From assembly GCA_017562135.1 (NCBI GenBank), contig QEYB01000229.1:522366-586365 (forward strand): a stretch of DNA of 64,000 nt, written 5' to 3'. Positions 1 through 12,237 of the stretch are shown one piece after another. The position numbers were made by a program, and so were the translations under genes. The DNA comes from Dipylidium caninum. Its lineage: Eukaryota; Platyhelminthes; Cestoda; Cyclophyllidea; Dipylidiidae. How positions within the stretch are numbered: position 1 is the first letter of the stretch; each line of letters begins with the position of its first letter. The notes under the pieces are model-generated. The model did no database searches. It saw nothing but the letters and a program-made list of their open reading frames with translations, and was not told where the DNA came from.

Positions 1-628
1 TTAACTCAATTGGAAGTGTCGGTGCTCTAAGCAGGGAGTTTGGCGGTCCGCCTCTTCGTCACCCTCCTGCCGGCGACAGCAGAAGGCGAACTCCTCAATG
101 GGGAACCGCGGCGGGGATAGAACTTGCTCGGAGGCGAGGAAAAGTGACTGCGAGAATAGCCTACTTTTGTCTGCAAGGCAATTGCTCCTTGCAGAGGACT
201 AGAGAGTCTCTAAACTCGAGTCTCTTCCCCACTCAGGCATGTTCGTGACCACTGGCACTAAAAATTTGGGTGACAACCTGATTGGTCGAAGTCATTTCTC
301 AAGGTCACCTGAAAGTTCACCTCTTGTCGACTGTTGGGGGTGAATTTTGGCAAGCCGCTCCACGAGCCACGACCGCTTGGGGCCTTCGTGGAGGAGACAG
401 TCAAAAAAAGGCAGCGAAAAGGGAAACCCACGTTCAGAGAACCAACCCACCGGGTAACCAGCACCACCTTTAAGACTACGAAGTGGCTTCATGGGAGATG
501 TGAGAGGTGACCCTCCACAGATGGCACAAAACAGGTCGCAGTGTTTGTGGAAGGTTTTGTGGGTCTGGGGAGGAGGCCAGTGAAGGACGAGGTGATTTTC
601 GGCCCGACCGGACGGTCCGCGGGTGCGT
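1..628. other. Sequence 3' of tandem member A; no gene seen
   Basis: GC-balanced sequence lying 3' of member A on its strand. Short open frames on both strands lack codon bias or recognisable motifs. I see no minus-strand AATAAA here, so the polyadenylation site of member A is not identified. Confidence 0.4.
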
Positions 629-1582
629 CTAGTTGCGCAGGCTGTGATGCCGAACCTTCCGCGGCCTCAGAATGCGGATCTCGTTGCCGAGACTGTCCTG
701 GACAAACTCCCGCTTGACAACTCCCGTGGAACTGTCGAGGACGTATTCCCGCCATCGGCAGGGGCCTGGACTGCGTCTGCGATCGCGTCTGGTGCGCTGC
801 GAGACGGTGTTTGTGTCGCTGTCAGTGTCGCTGTCACTGTCACTCGAGTCGTAGTACTGATCGAAGTCGGAATTGAGGCTGCTGTAGTAATCCGAGTCCT
901 CGTTTCTGTCGACTGGCTGCTTTCGCCGACTGCCTCGCTTCGGCACCTCTACTGGGGCCATTCGGTACCTTCGTTTCGGCCTTCCCCCGCCCCTCGCCTC
1001 CGCACTCCGTGTGTACTCGCTGTCAGTGAAGGTAGTTCGACGGGGTCTCGTGGGGACCCGCAGGTCCTCACCCACTACTCCTGGCAGAGCGACACTTATT
1101 CGGGGGAGACGAACGTTGCCCAAGACAATCCCCTCCTCCCCGTTCAAGTTGGTCCGCGGCAAGCCCTGTTCCGACTCATTCCTCCCTCTGACGACTTGCT
1201 CCTCCCTCCTGGAGTTCGCCTCGGCCCTCATTGCCGCCTTTAAGCTGCAGAGCACATTGGCATAACCGTTGGATGTTTTAAACTTCATCGTGGTTACTGT
1301 ACACTTCTTCTTGTCCTTAAATTCACTGCTTAAAACCAGTGCGAAAGCCTCATTCGACTCCTCCACCTTCTTTACCGAGTTCAGGAGAACTTCCTCCACC
1401 TCGCCGTCACCCTTCTGATTCTGGAATTTGATGCGATCTTTGAAGAGCTGCATCACATAGCCCCTCGGTTTAGCTGTGGTCACCCGCCGAAGACGTTTTC
1501 GCATCACCTTCGCCACCACCTTTGCTCTGCACCTCTCGGACTTCAGGAAGAGCAGATCGCTGGTGAACTCCGGCTTCTCCAT
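629..1582 (-). CDS. Tandem family member A: small N-terminal domain plus Ser/Asp-rich tail, function unknown
   Basis: Single-exon frame of 317 residues. I do not recognise a named family. Residues 1-118 form a compact, Lys/Arg-rich domain that aligns by eye with the three downstream paralogs. The shared marks are a Phe-Lys start of the core near residue 53, a hydrophobic strand at about 80-86 (ALVLSSE), and a closing TMKF-x5-Y motif at 98-107. In the paralogs the same motif reads TLKF, TLRF or AMRF followed by EEF/DYF. The rest is low-complexity: Arg/Lys-rich, then Ser-Asp repeats (DSDSDTDSDT, about residues 248-257) typical of CK2-type acidic Ser sites, ending in a basic C-terminus. The ATG at 1582 gives the same domain start as members B and D. 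The frame stays open upstream to an AG at about 1605 (DESDLFYVS before the Met), so a 5' exon could add a few residues. Probably intracellular: no signal peptide or membrane segment. Confidence 0.75.
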   Translation of the reverse strand: MEKPEFTSDLLFLKSERCRAKVVAKVMRKRLRRVTTAKPRGYVMQLFKDRIKFQNQKGDGEVEEVLLNSVKKVEESNEAFALVLSSEFKDKKKCTVTTMKFKTSNGYANVLCSLKAAMRAEANSRREEQVVRGRNESEQGLPRTNLNGEEGIVLGNVRLPRISVALPGVVGEDLRVPTRPRRTTFTDSEYTRSAEARGGGRPKRRYRMAPVEVPKRGSRRKQPVDRNEDSDYYSSLNSDFDQYYDSSDSDSDTDSDTNTVSQRTRRDRRRSPGPCRWREYVLDSSTGVVKREFVQDSLGNEIRILRPRKVRHHSLRN

Positions 1583-4500
1583 GCTGACGTAGAAGAGGTC
1601 CGACTCGTCTGTAGCGGAAGAGAGGATGCGTTAGTGATTGCACGGGCACTGCGACTGAGTCTGTGAACTGAGCCGCCTCTCTGCCTTACCGCGGTTTAGC
1701 GAAGGGTGCATGTGTGTGCATTCTTTCAAATTGAGTGTGTGAGCTGAGGCACGACTCGGCTATCAAGGTCGACATGGCTGCCGCTAGGGAGGCAGATAGG
1801 CGTCAACACCTGTCACACTCACACCACCGTTATTCGTTTGTAAACTGCCACCTCAGTGGAATCACTCCATCGCAGTTGAAAACAGCCTCTTTTAAATGGC
1901 AAACACGATTTGGGACTCACTCGTGGTCTTGCCGACAAGAGGAGGCAGATTAATAATAATTTGCTTGTCATTTGGTTGCAGATGCTTCATTTTGAGACGG
2001 AAGCGGTTTGAATGGGATCGGAAGGACTGGTGAGACCACTCACCCTTGGAATTTTACTTTTCATGAGGTGTTCTCCGCACTGGGGTAACCATGTTCCCCC
2101 TCTCTACTAGACGAGGAGCTACAGGCAATGCTGCTTGCGGATGTGCAGATATTTCGACGTTAGGAGAAAAAAGACTAGGAAATTTGATTGCCTCAAGCCT
2201 TGATGGGAACGGAGGGCACGCTGTTCCTCGTAAATTTATCCTTATAAGGGAACAGACCAGCGCGCTCAAGGCACAAACCGCCGCATTGCAGCTCTTGCAT
2301 CGTAAACGTTACTTTAAAATAACCGGTATGTCTTTGCTACTGATATTAAATAAGTAGAAACACTCAGGACGTAAAGATATTGCCGTTTAGGAGGTGTGAT
2401 CCCAAATCTGAAGTATTTTGGAAGAGAAAAGACGGGGAGAACAGTCATGTCCTATTTCACATATTTTTTTCCGGTACCACTTACAACTCTTTGCACTCAG
2501 CTTCAACACACTTTAAGACGACTGCTCAGTTTGTCTATTTTGTGAGATTGTCTTTCCTCAGAGAAAGGTAAAACTTTCTTAAACCTCCCTTCTTTCTTCC
2601 CCCGATGAGGATTGTGATCCTACGTCATATATTTATGCCGCAAAGGCTTGAGAGGCCGAGTTTTGCAGCCCTAAAAGGTGAAGCGGACGCGCATCGTTCC
2701 CAACTCCTTTCCTTTAGCTCAGCCCCCACCACTATGGCTTTTCCCAGTAAAGTTTTCGCGCGACCAGGCCCTAGGTAATTCTCCACTTTGAAAAATGGGT
2801 CCACACAGGCTTAAGACATTGACCGACTCCTTGGAATGAGTTTGTTGATCTTTAAATTAAGTGTACAGCTGAAATGAGAAGGTTACGGCCTGGTTTCAAT
2901 AGCAGTGAGCTGGTAGATCGCTGGGAAGAGGCCCTATCATGTGATTTTGGATGAAACGTGGCCCCCGCATTCAGCAATCAAGGCAAAAATCCCCCAGTGA
3001 AGGATTAAATTCCATCATGTCACCCGCTACCCTAGGGAAATTCTCTCACAAAAGTCGTAAAATCACGTGGAAGAAGTGTCAGGTTTGACAAGCAGAGCCC
3101 CGACAATTCAACCAAATAAAATTCGTGGACCTCTCTGCCCTTTTGGCGTAGCTATTTGCCAATTAATTTTTCATTGAGACGCCCACACCAGCCCCCCCCC
3201 CCCAGAACACGTCAAAGGCACTTGAATTCTTCTCGATGGGTGAATCAGGTGGAATCCATTGTTAAACGCTCAAATCCCCACATTTTGCATTACATCTTTG
3301 GCAAAAGATGTCCTCGGTCTTCTACCTCCCCTCTTCGGCTGGATGGATTTGGATGAGGCGACAGTCCGTTTCCAACGCCTTCGCGCGTGGAGTGAAGGCT
3401 ACTCGTCGGGATCGGATGTGAGGGACCGCTGTCGTCGTCGCCGTCGCCGTCACCGCCGCGGCACTTGCACGACTACCCGGTCGTGCTCCTCCACGCCTCC
3501 TTGGCCGTCTGTCCGTCTGTCTGTCTTTGGGTGTGTGTGTGTGGGTGTGCGTCGAAAGGCGGAGTCCGCCAGTGAGCCCGTTGGACCCTCCGAAGTGACG
3601 GCAGCATTCTATTTAATTTATCTCGGGGTAACTTCGTTTAGTTGAGCAGCAAATCCATGCAACCGCTAGCAGACGTGCAGCATCTCTACGACATGCTAAT
3701 TAGCCATTGAGTTTCCTCTCGAGTGTGAGAGAAATACCAGTGTGAGGCGGATGGCGGTGGCATGGGAATGGGGGCGGGTCGTTGTCGCGCCGGCTGAGTC
3801 GATTCCCCTGGGTGAGAAGGAGACGCCTCGTGGCCTTCCGCCACTTTCCTGCCTCTCCAAAAAGTCATATTCAAACAATTTCAACGAAAAAGGAAAATCA
3901 TGCTACCTTGTCAGTGTTGTAAACGTTGTCAGGCTTCGTCCACCTCCCACTGAATGGACGAAATGAAGGCACAGACGGGGTTATTCACAGTCCAAGGCTC
4001 AAGGTGTCCTTTCTGGCGCGCCCATTAGGTGGAGAAAGTGGAGACGTGGATTTGGCTCGCTTCAAACCTCGTCGCTCGTCCCGAGATTTTCGTTAGCCCA
4101 TCGATTCCGTCCGAGGTGGATGCAGGAGTCTGTCGATCTGCCCGAGGGAGCGTTTCACCTCCCCATCACCCCTCCGCCTGCCCCCAGAGCGGCCCCTCCT
4201 GAGCGCCAAAGGGCTCGAGGACCCGCCCCAGTGCTCTCCACCGCCACGCCAGGTCTTCGGGGCGATGCGGTTACCATCCTCCTCAGTAGTAATTAGATTA
4301 TTCAAAAACGCCAAATCTGAGTTTATGAGATGTGCGTTTGTGTCACAGCCGCGTGACAAGTGGCTTCGCTGGCGCCTGCTCCCACGTCTCACCCGCTCCG
4401 ATGCCCCGCGCCCCCCAACGCGCCGGTGGCAGCCGAGCGGAGTGCGCGCTTCTCCAGCCCGCCGATTCGAATTTCGCGGGTGGACGTGGCAGCAGCCCTC

Positions 4501-5697
4501 GCGGATGATTCCTCCTGGCGATTTTGTCTGCCCGCGGGGATGGAGGAGACGGATGGGCGCCTCACCCGCGGCAACGCGAAAGGAAGGTTGAGTGTTTTCA
4601 GATTAGAAGTCGACTTATCGGGATAAGCCCTCGCCGTTGAAGACTCTAGTGCCTCCGCTTTGTCTCCTACCTGCCGAAAACCTGACTAAACTTTCCCAAC
4701 CACAAACTGTCAGGATTTGCGGACCATTGAAGTCTCACTACTTGCGGAAGGGTAAAGACTGCCTTCTACGAAATGGAAACTTTTCCCTTTGCCCACGAGC
4801 ACCTCGGCCGCCATGTCCCTCGTCGCTCCGGAGGGGCGAGGGCGGCAGGGAGGCAGGGAGGCAGAAAGTGGTTTCCCCGACTCCGAGCCTAAGGGATGAC
4901 ACGCCGCGGTGACGAGAAAACCAAATTTTCCGGATGAATCACGCAAACAGGCGGTTGAAGTGGTTGATATGGTTGACGATGTAGGTGTGCAACTGGGTAG
5001 GCCTCGAAACAAGCGTCTTAAGTGGCGACCCAACGTGGTAGAGTAATTTCTCATGTTTGAGGCAGTGTGACAAGTGTGACAAATCCAACCGCGACACTCG
5101 CGTCCTTCAGCCTCCTCCTCCTCCTCCTTCTCGCCTCCGTCAAGTCCTGACGGTGTTCACTTGGGGGATTTCGTTTGTCCTCCCTCATTTCTCCACCCTC
5201 ACCGACGTGTTGGCGCGTGGTCGACATCGTCGGAAGCAGCGACAAAAGCGCCCTTGTTCAGTTCGCCGGCGAGGACTTCGTGGAGGACCACCGCGAGGGC
5301 GTCCTCGCGGGGAGGCGGTGTCTTTCCATCGGCGCCACCGGCGGCAACCAGGATGCCTTGGCTGCCAAGGTGTAACCGTCTTAGCGGAGGCAGAGGGAGG
5401 CCTTTCGTCCCCTCCTCCATTGTCACTTCATTCCCCACGCCTCCCTTGTGACAAGGCTGCCTGTCGAAACGGCCTCCCCGACTCACTGAGAGAAAAGTCG
5501 AGTCTGAGAGTGTGGGAAGCCTCGTCTTAGCGCTGAGGAGCCCAACTTTCATTTGTGTGCGAATTAATGCTTAGGCTTTTCGTACACCAAGGGTGAGCGC
5601 TACAAGTAGCCCAACTCGGCGAGGTGAGCCTAAGGCGCATTTCGGGCGCTAATCCCTTCCAGGAAAGAGGTAAAAAGGCGGAAGTCACCTATGTCAG
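1583..5697. other. Spacer between family members A and B
   Basis: About 4 kb with no supported gene. GC-rich and AT-rich stretches alternate. There are short poly-C and CT/CTC runs (around 3190, 5110-5130) and a few 60-150 codon open frames on both strands that overlap each other and share no family motif. The promoter of member A should lie at the left end, but I see no clear TATA box. Confidence 0.4.
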
Positions 5698-5703
5698 TTT
5701 ATT
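5698..5703 (-). terminator. Probable polyadenylation signal of member B (AATAAA)
   Basis: TTTATT on the plus strand reads AATAAA on the minus strand, about 263 bases past the stop codon of member B. It is the first canonical signal downstream of that gene. Confidence 0.5.
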
Positions 5704-5965
5704 AGCTCGAGCGAGGTCGGCGTCGGGTGAAACGGCCTGGGTGGTCAGCCTGGAGCGACCAGCACCGAGACAAAAAAAACGGTTTCATTAAGACCTCAAG
5801 TTTGTTTTAAATTTGGCCCGGAGGGGGAGCGGACAAGCACAAAACAGTCGAGTAGATTTTAGCCGCAGGAAGGGGGGGGGAGGAGAGAGAAGAGGGAAAG
5901 GTTAACCAGGAAAGTAAGAGTAGCGCAGAAGAAGCAACAAGTGGCAACAGACACGCAACTCCGCC

Positions 5966-7156
5966 TCAGGCCTCGTACATGAAACTCGGCGTCTTGCTGG
6001 TCACGGTGAAGCCGCCCACCGGGCGACACTTCAGCCCCGATCGGTGGTCTCCGGTGCAACGCGAGATGACGTAGGAGCGGCTGTTGGGCAGCGATTTCCC
6101 GAAGAGTTGAAGCGAATCCGTCGAAGCGGATTCGCTGCTGCTGCTGCTGCTGCTGTCGCTCTCGCTATCGGAGCCGTAGAATATTCTGTTGTGCGATTTG
6201 GAGCGAATGGGAGTGTAGCCGCTGGAGCTGCTCGACTCCGAATAGCTTGCGTCGGAGGAGCTGTAGCTGCTCTCCAAACTGGAGCTCCTCGGCATCTGGT
6301 ACAGTGTGCCCACCTTCACCGGTCTACCCGTCGACTTGGGAGAGTGCGGTCTTCTCGGCTGCTCCGAGGCCGGCCGACGTCGGGACGAGGGCGACTCGCG
6401 AATCCTCCAGCGCGCGCAGATGTAGCTGGTTTCATATGGCGACTTAATTTTGAGAATAGGACTTCGTCTGTGGCCGCGCATGCGACCGGGCGGTAATAGG
6501 CCGTCCGTGGAAATGAAGCTTTCCGCCCCGCGCGCTGCCTTCTGGGAATGGGAACTTGGCCTCTTACGGCCATAATCTGACGTGGACGATGCCGACGAGG
6601 ACTGTGAAGGTGGCGTGGAATAGGACAATGAAGGCGCTGTGCCGCGAGAAGGTGTTCTATTCGTGTGTTGTTTGGTGGGCCGAGGCGGTATGTTTGCTGC
6701 ATTGTTGCCGTTCATAGGTTCCATCATCGACTGTCGATCCGACATCGGTGGAGAGCGCGAATTCGACCGTGTCGTGGATCGTACACGGCCGGACATTCTC
6801 TCCACAAAGTAAGTGTAATCATTCTCCCCTTTGAAGCGCATTGCGTGCAACATTATGGGCGACTTTTCATTTGGTCCCGGGTAGGCGAAGGCGACAACCC
6901 TCTCCGAGGGCGTGGACTCAATGAGTTTCTTTATCTTCTCATAGTCAATGGAATTAACTGGTGAGGGCTTTTTCCCGAAAGACTTAAACTTCATTGCACC
7001 CACCGTCGATTTCACCTGAATGTTCTCCTTGTTCGGCTTCGCCTTCTTTGCCTTCTGGAAGAGCTTGTTCAACTTGGAATCATAGCCTTGAGTCTTTTTG
7101 AACTTCTTCAATTTGATATGATCCAAACTACCTTTAAAGTCAGCTCCCTCTGACAT
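5966..7156 (-). CDS. Tandem family member B: small N-terminal domain plus Ser-rich tail, function unknown
   Basis: Single-exon gene, 396 residues, starting MSEGADF, like the MSEFAL start of member D. Residues 1-122 are the shared domain: a basic Lys-rich lead (KKAKPNKEN near 37-45), the IDYEKIKKL helix near 70-78, a strand at 86-92 (RVVAFAY), and the closing AMRF-x5-Y motif at 105-114. The tail is rich in Ser, Arg and Pro, with SRS/SPP repeats and acidic Ser runs (SDSESDSSSSS). At 213-220 it carries SFISTDGL, which recurs in member D as TFVSTDVL although the flanking tail is not alignable. It ends with a short ordered-looking C-terminus (GFTVTSKTPSFMYEA) whose TPS pattern resembles the spliced end of member C. 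No signal peptide or membrane segment. Function unknown; a phospho-regulated scaffold is only a guess. Confidence 0.8.
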   Translation of the reverse strand: MSEGADFKGSLDHIKLKKFKKTQGYDSKLNKLFQKAKKAKPNKENIQVKSTVGAMKFKSFGKKPSPVNSIDYEKIKKLIESTPSERVVAFAYPGPNEKSPIMLHAMRFKGENDYTYFVERMSGRVRSTTRSNSRSPPMSDRQSMMEPMNGNNAANIPPRPTKQHTNRTPSRGTAPSLSYSTPPSQSSSASSTSDYGRKRPSSHSQKAARGAESFISTDGLLPPGRMRGHRRSPILKIKSPYETSYICARWRIRESPSSRRRPASEQPRRPHSPKSTGRPVKVGTLYQMPRSSSLESSYSSSDASYSESSSSSGYTPIRSKSHNRIFYGSDSESDSSSSSSSESASTDSLQLFGKSLPNSRSYVISRCTGDHRSGLKCRPVGGFTVTSKTPSFMYEA

Positions 7157-10100
7157 TGTTACGGTGAAACTACGTCGTCAATATGCCTAGTGAATACAAT
7201 GCGTAATGAGTCGCGAAATGCATAGAAAAATCTAAATAACTACTGAGTCACTGAGATCAACATCCAATGGCAAAGTGGTGTGGGAGGTTAATTATCACCA
7301 CCACTCAGAATTTGCCAATCACCTACTAAGGAAAGTGGAGTACCTTGGTTCTCGCACTAAAGCTTACAACAAAAATGTCTTCCTCTGTTGAAGGCGAATG
7401 AAACCTCGGAGATGGCGGTAAAAGTTCTCTTATCTACCTCCTTCCCTTCTTTGGAGAGATGGTCGGCTGACGAATTTTTATACAGTTATTGATACAACAA
7501 GGAAAAATAGCTCGGAAGTCTTCCTTCCGCAGGGAGTTCACTTTGCTCATAAGCAGGTCTTTGCGCCTCGAAAGCGGGCGATAACTGTAATGACAGCAGA
7601 CTTATGAGAATTACCCCGTTTTTTGCTAAATGGACCACTTTATTTATAGTGCATGCAAAAGTCAACTCTGAAGTGTGGGGTGGCGTGTATTGGCAGTGGA
7701 CCTGTTGCCAGACCTGCGCCGCCACATAGAACCCAAAAGGCAACTAGAATCGTAAACTGATGCACAAATCAATTATGCTCGATAGTCGAGGGGATTCTTT
7801 AATATCGCGAATTAACTCTTAACTCATTCTCTTTGCAAAATAGCGGATATTTTTAAATCCTAGGTTTCGAACTTTGTGTTTGCCTCTTTACCTCAGCTCA
7901 GCTGTTTTCATTTTTGAAAATAAGCAATGATGCTTTTACGCTGCACCACTTCTTGATCGTGAAGAAATAGAGCATCGATTGCCTCGCAATAAATATGTGA
8001 TTTTTTCCATAATCGGAGGAAAACGCTATTGATGGTGAAATTAGGTCTGTTTAAATGAGCCAAAATTGTTTGAAATCACCCTTATATTAAATGTTCCAAG
8101 CAAAAGTAAACGGCGCAGAAGACAACTCGTCACTTCTGCAACGTGCGAAGTTGCTGATTACATGTCCCGAATCTTGCTCAAATCCTTACAAATGTGGTTT
8201 ACATACTGGCATAACTTTGTGCTCAATTGTTTCATTCCGGGATGCATTTTGCAGAAAAATACATGACCTTACCATAATCACATTTTCATAAAATCTGACA
8301 TTTACACTTTTGCGGGCAATTGGTATACATGCACTGATGATGATAAACAAGGTGAAAGTTAAAATATCTTAACACGTATTTCGGAAGAATGTGGTACTTA
8401 GATTAATCTACTTAAAGTCGATTCACAACAATCATGTTTAAGTGCCACTCTCTTTTTGTCGACGATGTTTCTGCAAATTACTTAGGTAACCAAGGAAATT
8501 CATTCATGACCCAGGTAATCTCAGTTCTCCACCCTCTGCTCTCGGACTTGTCGTCAGCTATTGCCACCCACACATGGTCCGTAGGCCAAAGAAAATAAGG
8601 CACCCCGTTAGACATGCGATATACGGCGAGCTCCATTCCGGTGCCCAAATTTCAAATATTCGCATTATATGACGAAAATATAAATCAGTTAGGCGGGACA
8701 TCTTTCTCGAGAGAGTTCTCATTCACTTATCAATGGCTTACATAAGATCCCGCAGAGATAGAGGAGAGAATTAGTAACTACTATGGGTGTAGGAAGTTAT
8801 TATACCTAATATTAAGTACAAGTCGTTAAATGAGGGAGAAAAAGGCTGCCTGTTTACTCGCAATGTGTTTTGTTTGCTGCACAGCTACTGATTTTCCTAT
8901 TTAGTAGTGGAGATGAGAAAAGGTAGCTGGTCGCGCTTCATTCCTTTCTACTTGGCACCTCTGGTAGCCTTTGAGGGAGACCAGACAATGCCACTTCCAT
9001 CATTCCCGAACGAGAAGACGTTGTATTTGTGTGTTGTTGCTGTTAGTCCCCTCGTACCACTATGACACTTGCGTTTCTAGCTAATTTCAGTACAATTTTC
9101 CTCCCAGCCCGCTCCACACAGGCTCACTCAGGAACTGTCAGTTAAACTTATTCCATTATTACTAATTGGGTATTTTCAATTTTGGCTAACACTGCAAAAA
9201 AGTGTAAACAGCTTCCACATCCCTTATTTCCCCACCTGTTGATCAACGTGCCAGGGTTCACGCAGATAGCCAATGTTTTTGCCGTAATTATGCATAGATG
9301 ACGGCAAGTCGCATTTCTTTTGGGTATTTTAATAAAATGACATTTTTATGGCGTGTGATTTCACATTCTGCGTATGCCCTAAAGTAGGACATAAGCTCCG
9401 CCCTCTCGTTCCCACCAGAGTCCCTGGGATCAGTCTTGGGAATAGAACACTGGTGTACCTTGAATTTAAAGCCCTCTTTCTCCTCTCCTTGTCACCCAAA
9501 TTCACAATTTTGGGTGCCGCGATAGGTACTAGTAAGGGAGTTATGTGCCATAAAAACCCTTACTTGACCAGAATGTGGGATATTTGTGCACCGGATTCCT
9601 TATAGGAGCAGATAGTGCCAATAAATTGACAATTTCAATGAAAGCTCAGTAAAATACCTGAAAAGGTTTTTTGGAGGCCAAGTGGCACATGCTACTAACG
9701 ATTGCAAGTAGAGTGAACTGCGGTCGCGAGTTTTGCAGGAACAAAGATTTCGCGGGTGAGGCATTATTCTTCTTCAAGAGTGACTGCTGTGGTGTGCTGC
9801 AGGGACATTGTGCCCCCGAGCATCTTGCTAGCTATACTGAGAGTATGCTTGCATAAGTGACAAGGGAAAGGGTGTAAACATTACAAAACTGGCTGTCATC
9901 CACTTCCCAAATGGTCTTCATTGCGGGTGCGCAGGTCTCATCCTTAGTCGCAGCGTATCCATGGAGCATCGCAGCAGACCAGACCATACCAGATCTCATC
10001 AAGGGAGGCGTAGAATGGAAAGGTGAGATTTGAAGAACCAAGTTAAAATGGTTTAGATATTTGGCGGAGTACGACACGATCCACCAGGCCTCTGCACGCT

Positions 10101-10700
10101 CTCACTGCAAGGTGAACCCCATTGCGGCTATCCCGACGCCGAAGTATCAGAAAGGAACAGACCAGAACTGATAGGAGGACGACGGAAGAGGGGAGGACTC
10201 TGCAGAAGACAGGCGATCTAGGCCTACGTCCCGTGCGGGCGAGGACAGCAGGCTGCATCAACTCCGGTTAGACCGTTGAGAAAACAGCGAAACACCCCCA
10301 CTAGACAGGAAGGCAAGCGCGACCACCCGTCTTGCAGTAGACAACCCATCGAGAGAGCCTTCTGACCCCCGCCAACCCCGCCACGTCTCGCCGCCGATCA
10401 TGGACGTACGTGGTAGCGAGGAAAAGGCGTCAGGAAAGAGGGAGGTCCGCCCCAACGCTTCTCTTAGTCTAACTCGTCATTTGCACGTGACCACCTCATC
10501 CTCCTTCGCTGTCTCTCCTACTCTGCGTCGTCTGATGCCAATTTCCTCACAATGTTGTTAATCCTGCTCCGAGTGAGCAAGGCGGTCGGGACACAAGGAT
10601 TCCCGGTAATGCCCGACAATGCGTATCCCGCACCCAACGCAACCACGCCTACCATTCCACACTCCCTGATCCTCCCCGCCCTATGACCCATCTGCCATCC
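7157..10700. other. AT-richer spacer between members B and C
   Basis: About 7.2-9.9 kb is clearly richer in A+T than the flanks and has only very short open frames. About 10.05-10.7 kb turns GC-rich and has open frames on both strands; it may be an old repeat, but I can name no transposon motif in it. No gene supported. Confidence 0.4.
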
Positions 10701-11072
10701 ACCGATGCCACTTAGGCGTCTTTCCTCCTCTTCTTCCGCCTGCCCCGAAACCGCGGGGATGAGAGTGAAAGCCAGTTGAGGGGAATCACAGTCTAAGTTT
10801 AGTCGAAAGGGAGTGGGAGGAGGCAGAGAGAAAGGAGAGCAAGCAAGAAAGAAAGAAAGAGGTAAACAAGGAAGCCATCGGAGAGGACTTTGCGTCTACT
10901 CCAGCCGTTTTAATGAAATCCAACCAAGCGAGGGGCCGAATGGCAAGACAAAAGGCGGCTGTCCTCCTCTACGCTTCCTCCCTCGGGGCCTAAAGCTACT
11001 CTACTGTCACGGACAAAACAAACTAAATTTTTTTAAGTAATACGATGTCAAGGGCGCAGGTTCAGTGTTAGT

Positions 11073-12237
11073 CTACGATGTCGAGGGCGATGGAGTCCTG
11101 ACGGAGATTTCGTCGGCTCTACCTGCCCGACTACTTGATGACTGCGCTGCAGTGAACACGGCGGCAGGCGGGGAGGAGAACGGGGACCCACTCACAGCAC
11201 CGAATGGTTGAAGAGTCGCTCTGCGTGCTTGCACTGCATTCAAGAGTGTCGCTTTCGCTGTCGCTGGTGATGCTGATGTCGGTGCTGCTGGGTGGGCTGT
11301 CAAAGCTGCCGCCGCCGTTTCCGAAGTCCAGTTTCTGCGCCGCCACTACACAGAACACCGAGTTATCCGCGCGCGGTCCCCAGGTCTCCTGCCGCGACCG
11401 AACAATCTCAGCGGAGCTTTTCGGGAGGTAATCTGTCCCTCGTTGAGGAAATTTCTGGTCAGATCTCCTGGCGTGATGCTTTGCAGCCTTCGTGGGTTTG
11501 AGGGAGCAGGCAATTTGCTTGGTGCGGACATCGGAGGCGGCCGGCTCTCTCGGAATGATGCATCGTTCGCACTGAATTGGCGTGATGGTGTTCCTCGACG
11601 CCTCCGAGGAGGTCTTCTCACCTAAATTAACCGGTGTGAGAGCGCAACTTTTCGAGGATGTTTTAATCCTTTCGCCGATGTACCCGCCGACCGAGCTACT
11701 CTTCGACCAGTCGGACGACTTGCCCGACACTGAGTCCCTGTCCGAGAGCTTGGAATTCGGCTGCTGAGAGGTCACCGTCACATTGGTGAGCGAGGCCAGG
11801 GATGACGACGTGGAGCTGCCGCGTCGAATTGTTATGCTCCCGCCGTGGTGGACAGTCTTCTGCTCCCTCGGCGCCTTCAGAGCCGCGTCCTCCTCTTCCA
11901 CCCGGTCACCACTCGTCTTATCGGCGCTCGTGGACTTGGCCTTAGCGTAGTTGGCCAAAATTCCCAGGACTTTGGTAAACTCCTCTTTTCCCTCGAAGCG
12001 CAGGGTGAGGAGATTCGTGTTATCGCCACTCACTCCACACACAACAATGACATTCTTCTCGCCTGAGTTGCGGATCTTTTCTCCCGCCGACAGTATCAGA
12101 TCACGCGCCTGAGACTTGAAATCCCCCTTGGCTGCTCGACTTCGGTTCGGCCGCGTTCCCGGGGTGGGTGCGCCGCGACTGTTCTGCTCGGGGTCGCCGG
12201 AGAAGCTGAAGTGAGGCATCGCGGGGCGGAGTGACAT
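11073..12237 (-). CDS. Tandem family member C: two-exon, small N-terminal domain plus Ser-rich tail, function unknown
   Basis: Proposed as two exons: 12237-11196 and 11146-11073, 371 residues. The 49-base intron (11195-11147) has a perfect GTGAGT donor and a CTGCAG acceptor. Without splicing the frame runs on to a stop at 11131 with a Cys-rich end unlike the paralogs. With splicing it ends in SVRTPSPSTS, which echoes the TSKTPSF end of member B, so I prefer the spliced form. I chose the ATG at 12237 (MSLRP) because it puts the domain core at about the right distance; the frame stays open to 12714, but that part is Cys/Ser/Ala-rich and unlike the paralogs, so it is probably 5' UTR. Domain marks: FKSQ at 40-43, strand NVIVVCGV at 62-69, closing TLRF-x5-F at 78-87. 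The tail is Ser/Thr-rich with an acidic Ser cluster (SDSESD). Function unknown. Confidence 0.68.

Noticed and set aside
10043..10700. GC-rich patch considered as a transposon fragment.
   Set aside because: Different texture from its AT-rich flank, but no coding motif, terminal repeat or second copy seen in the window.
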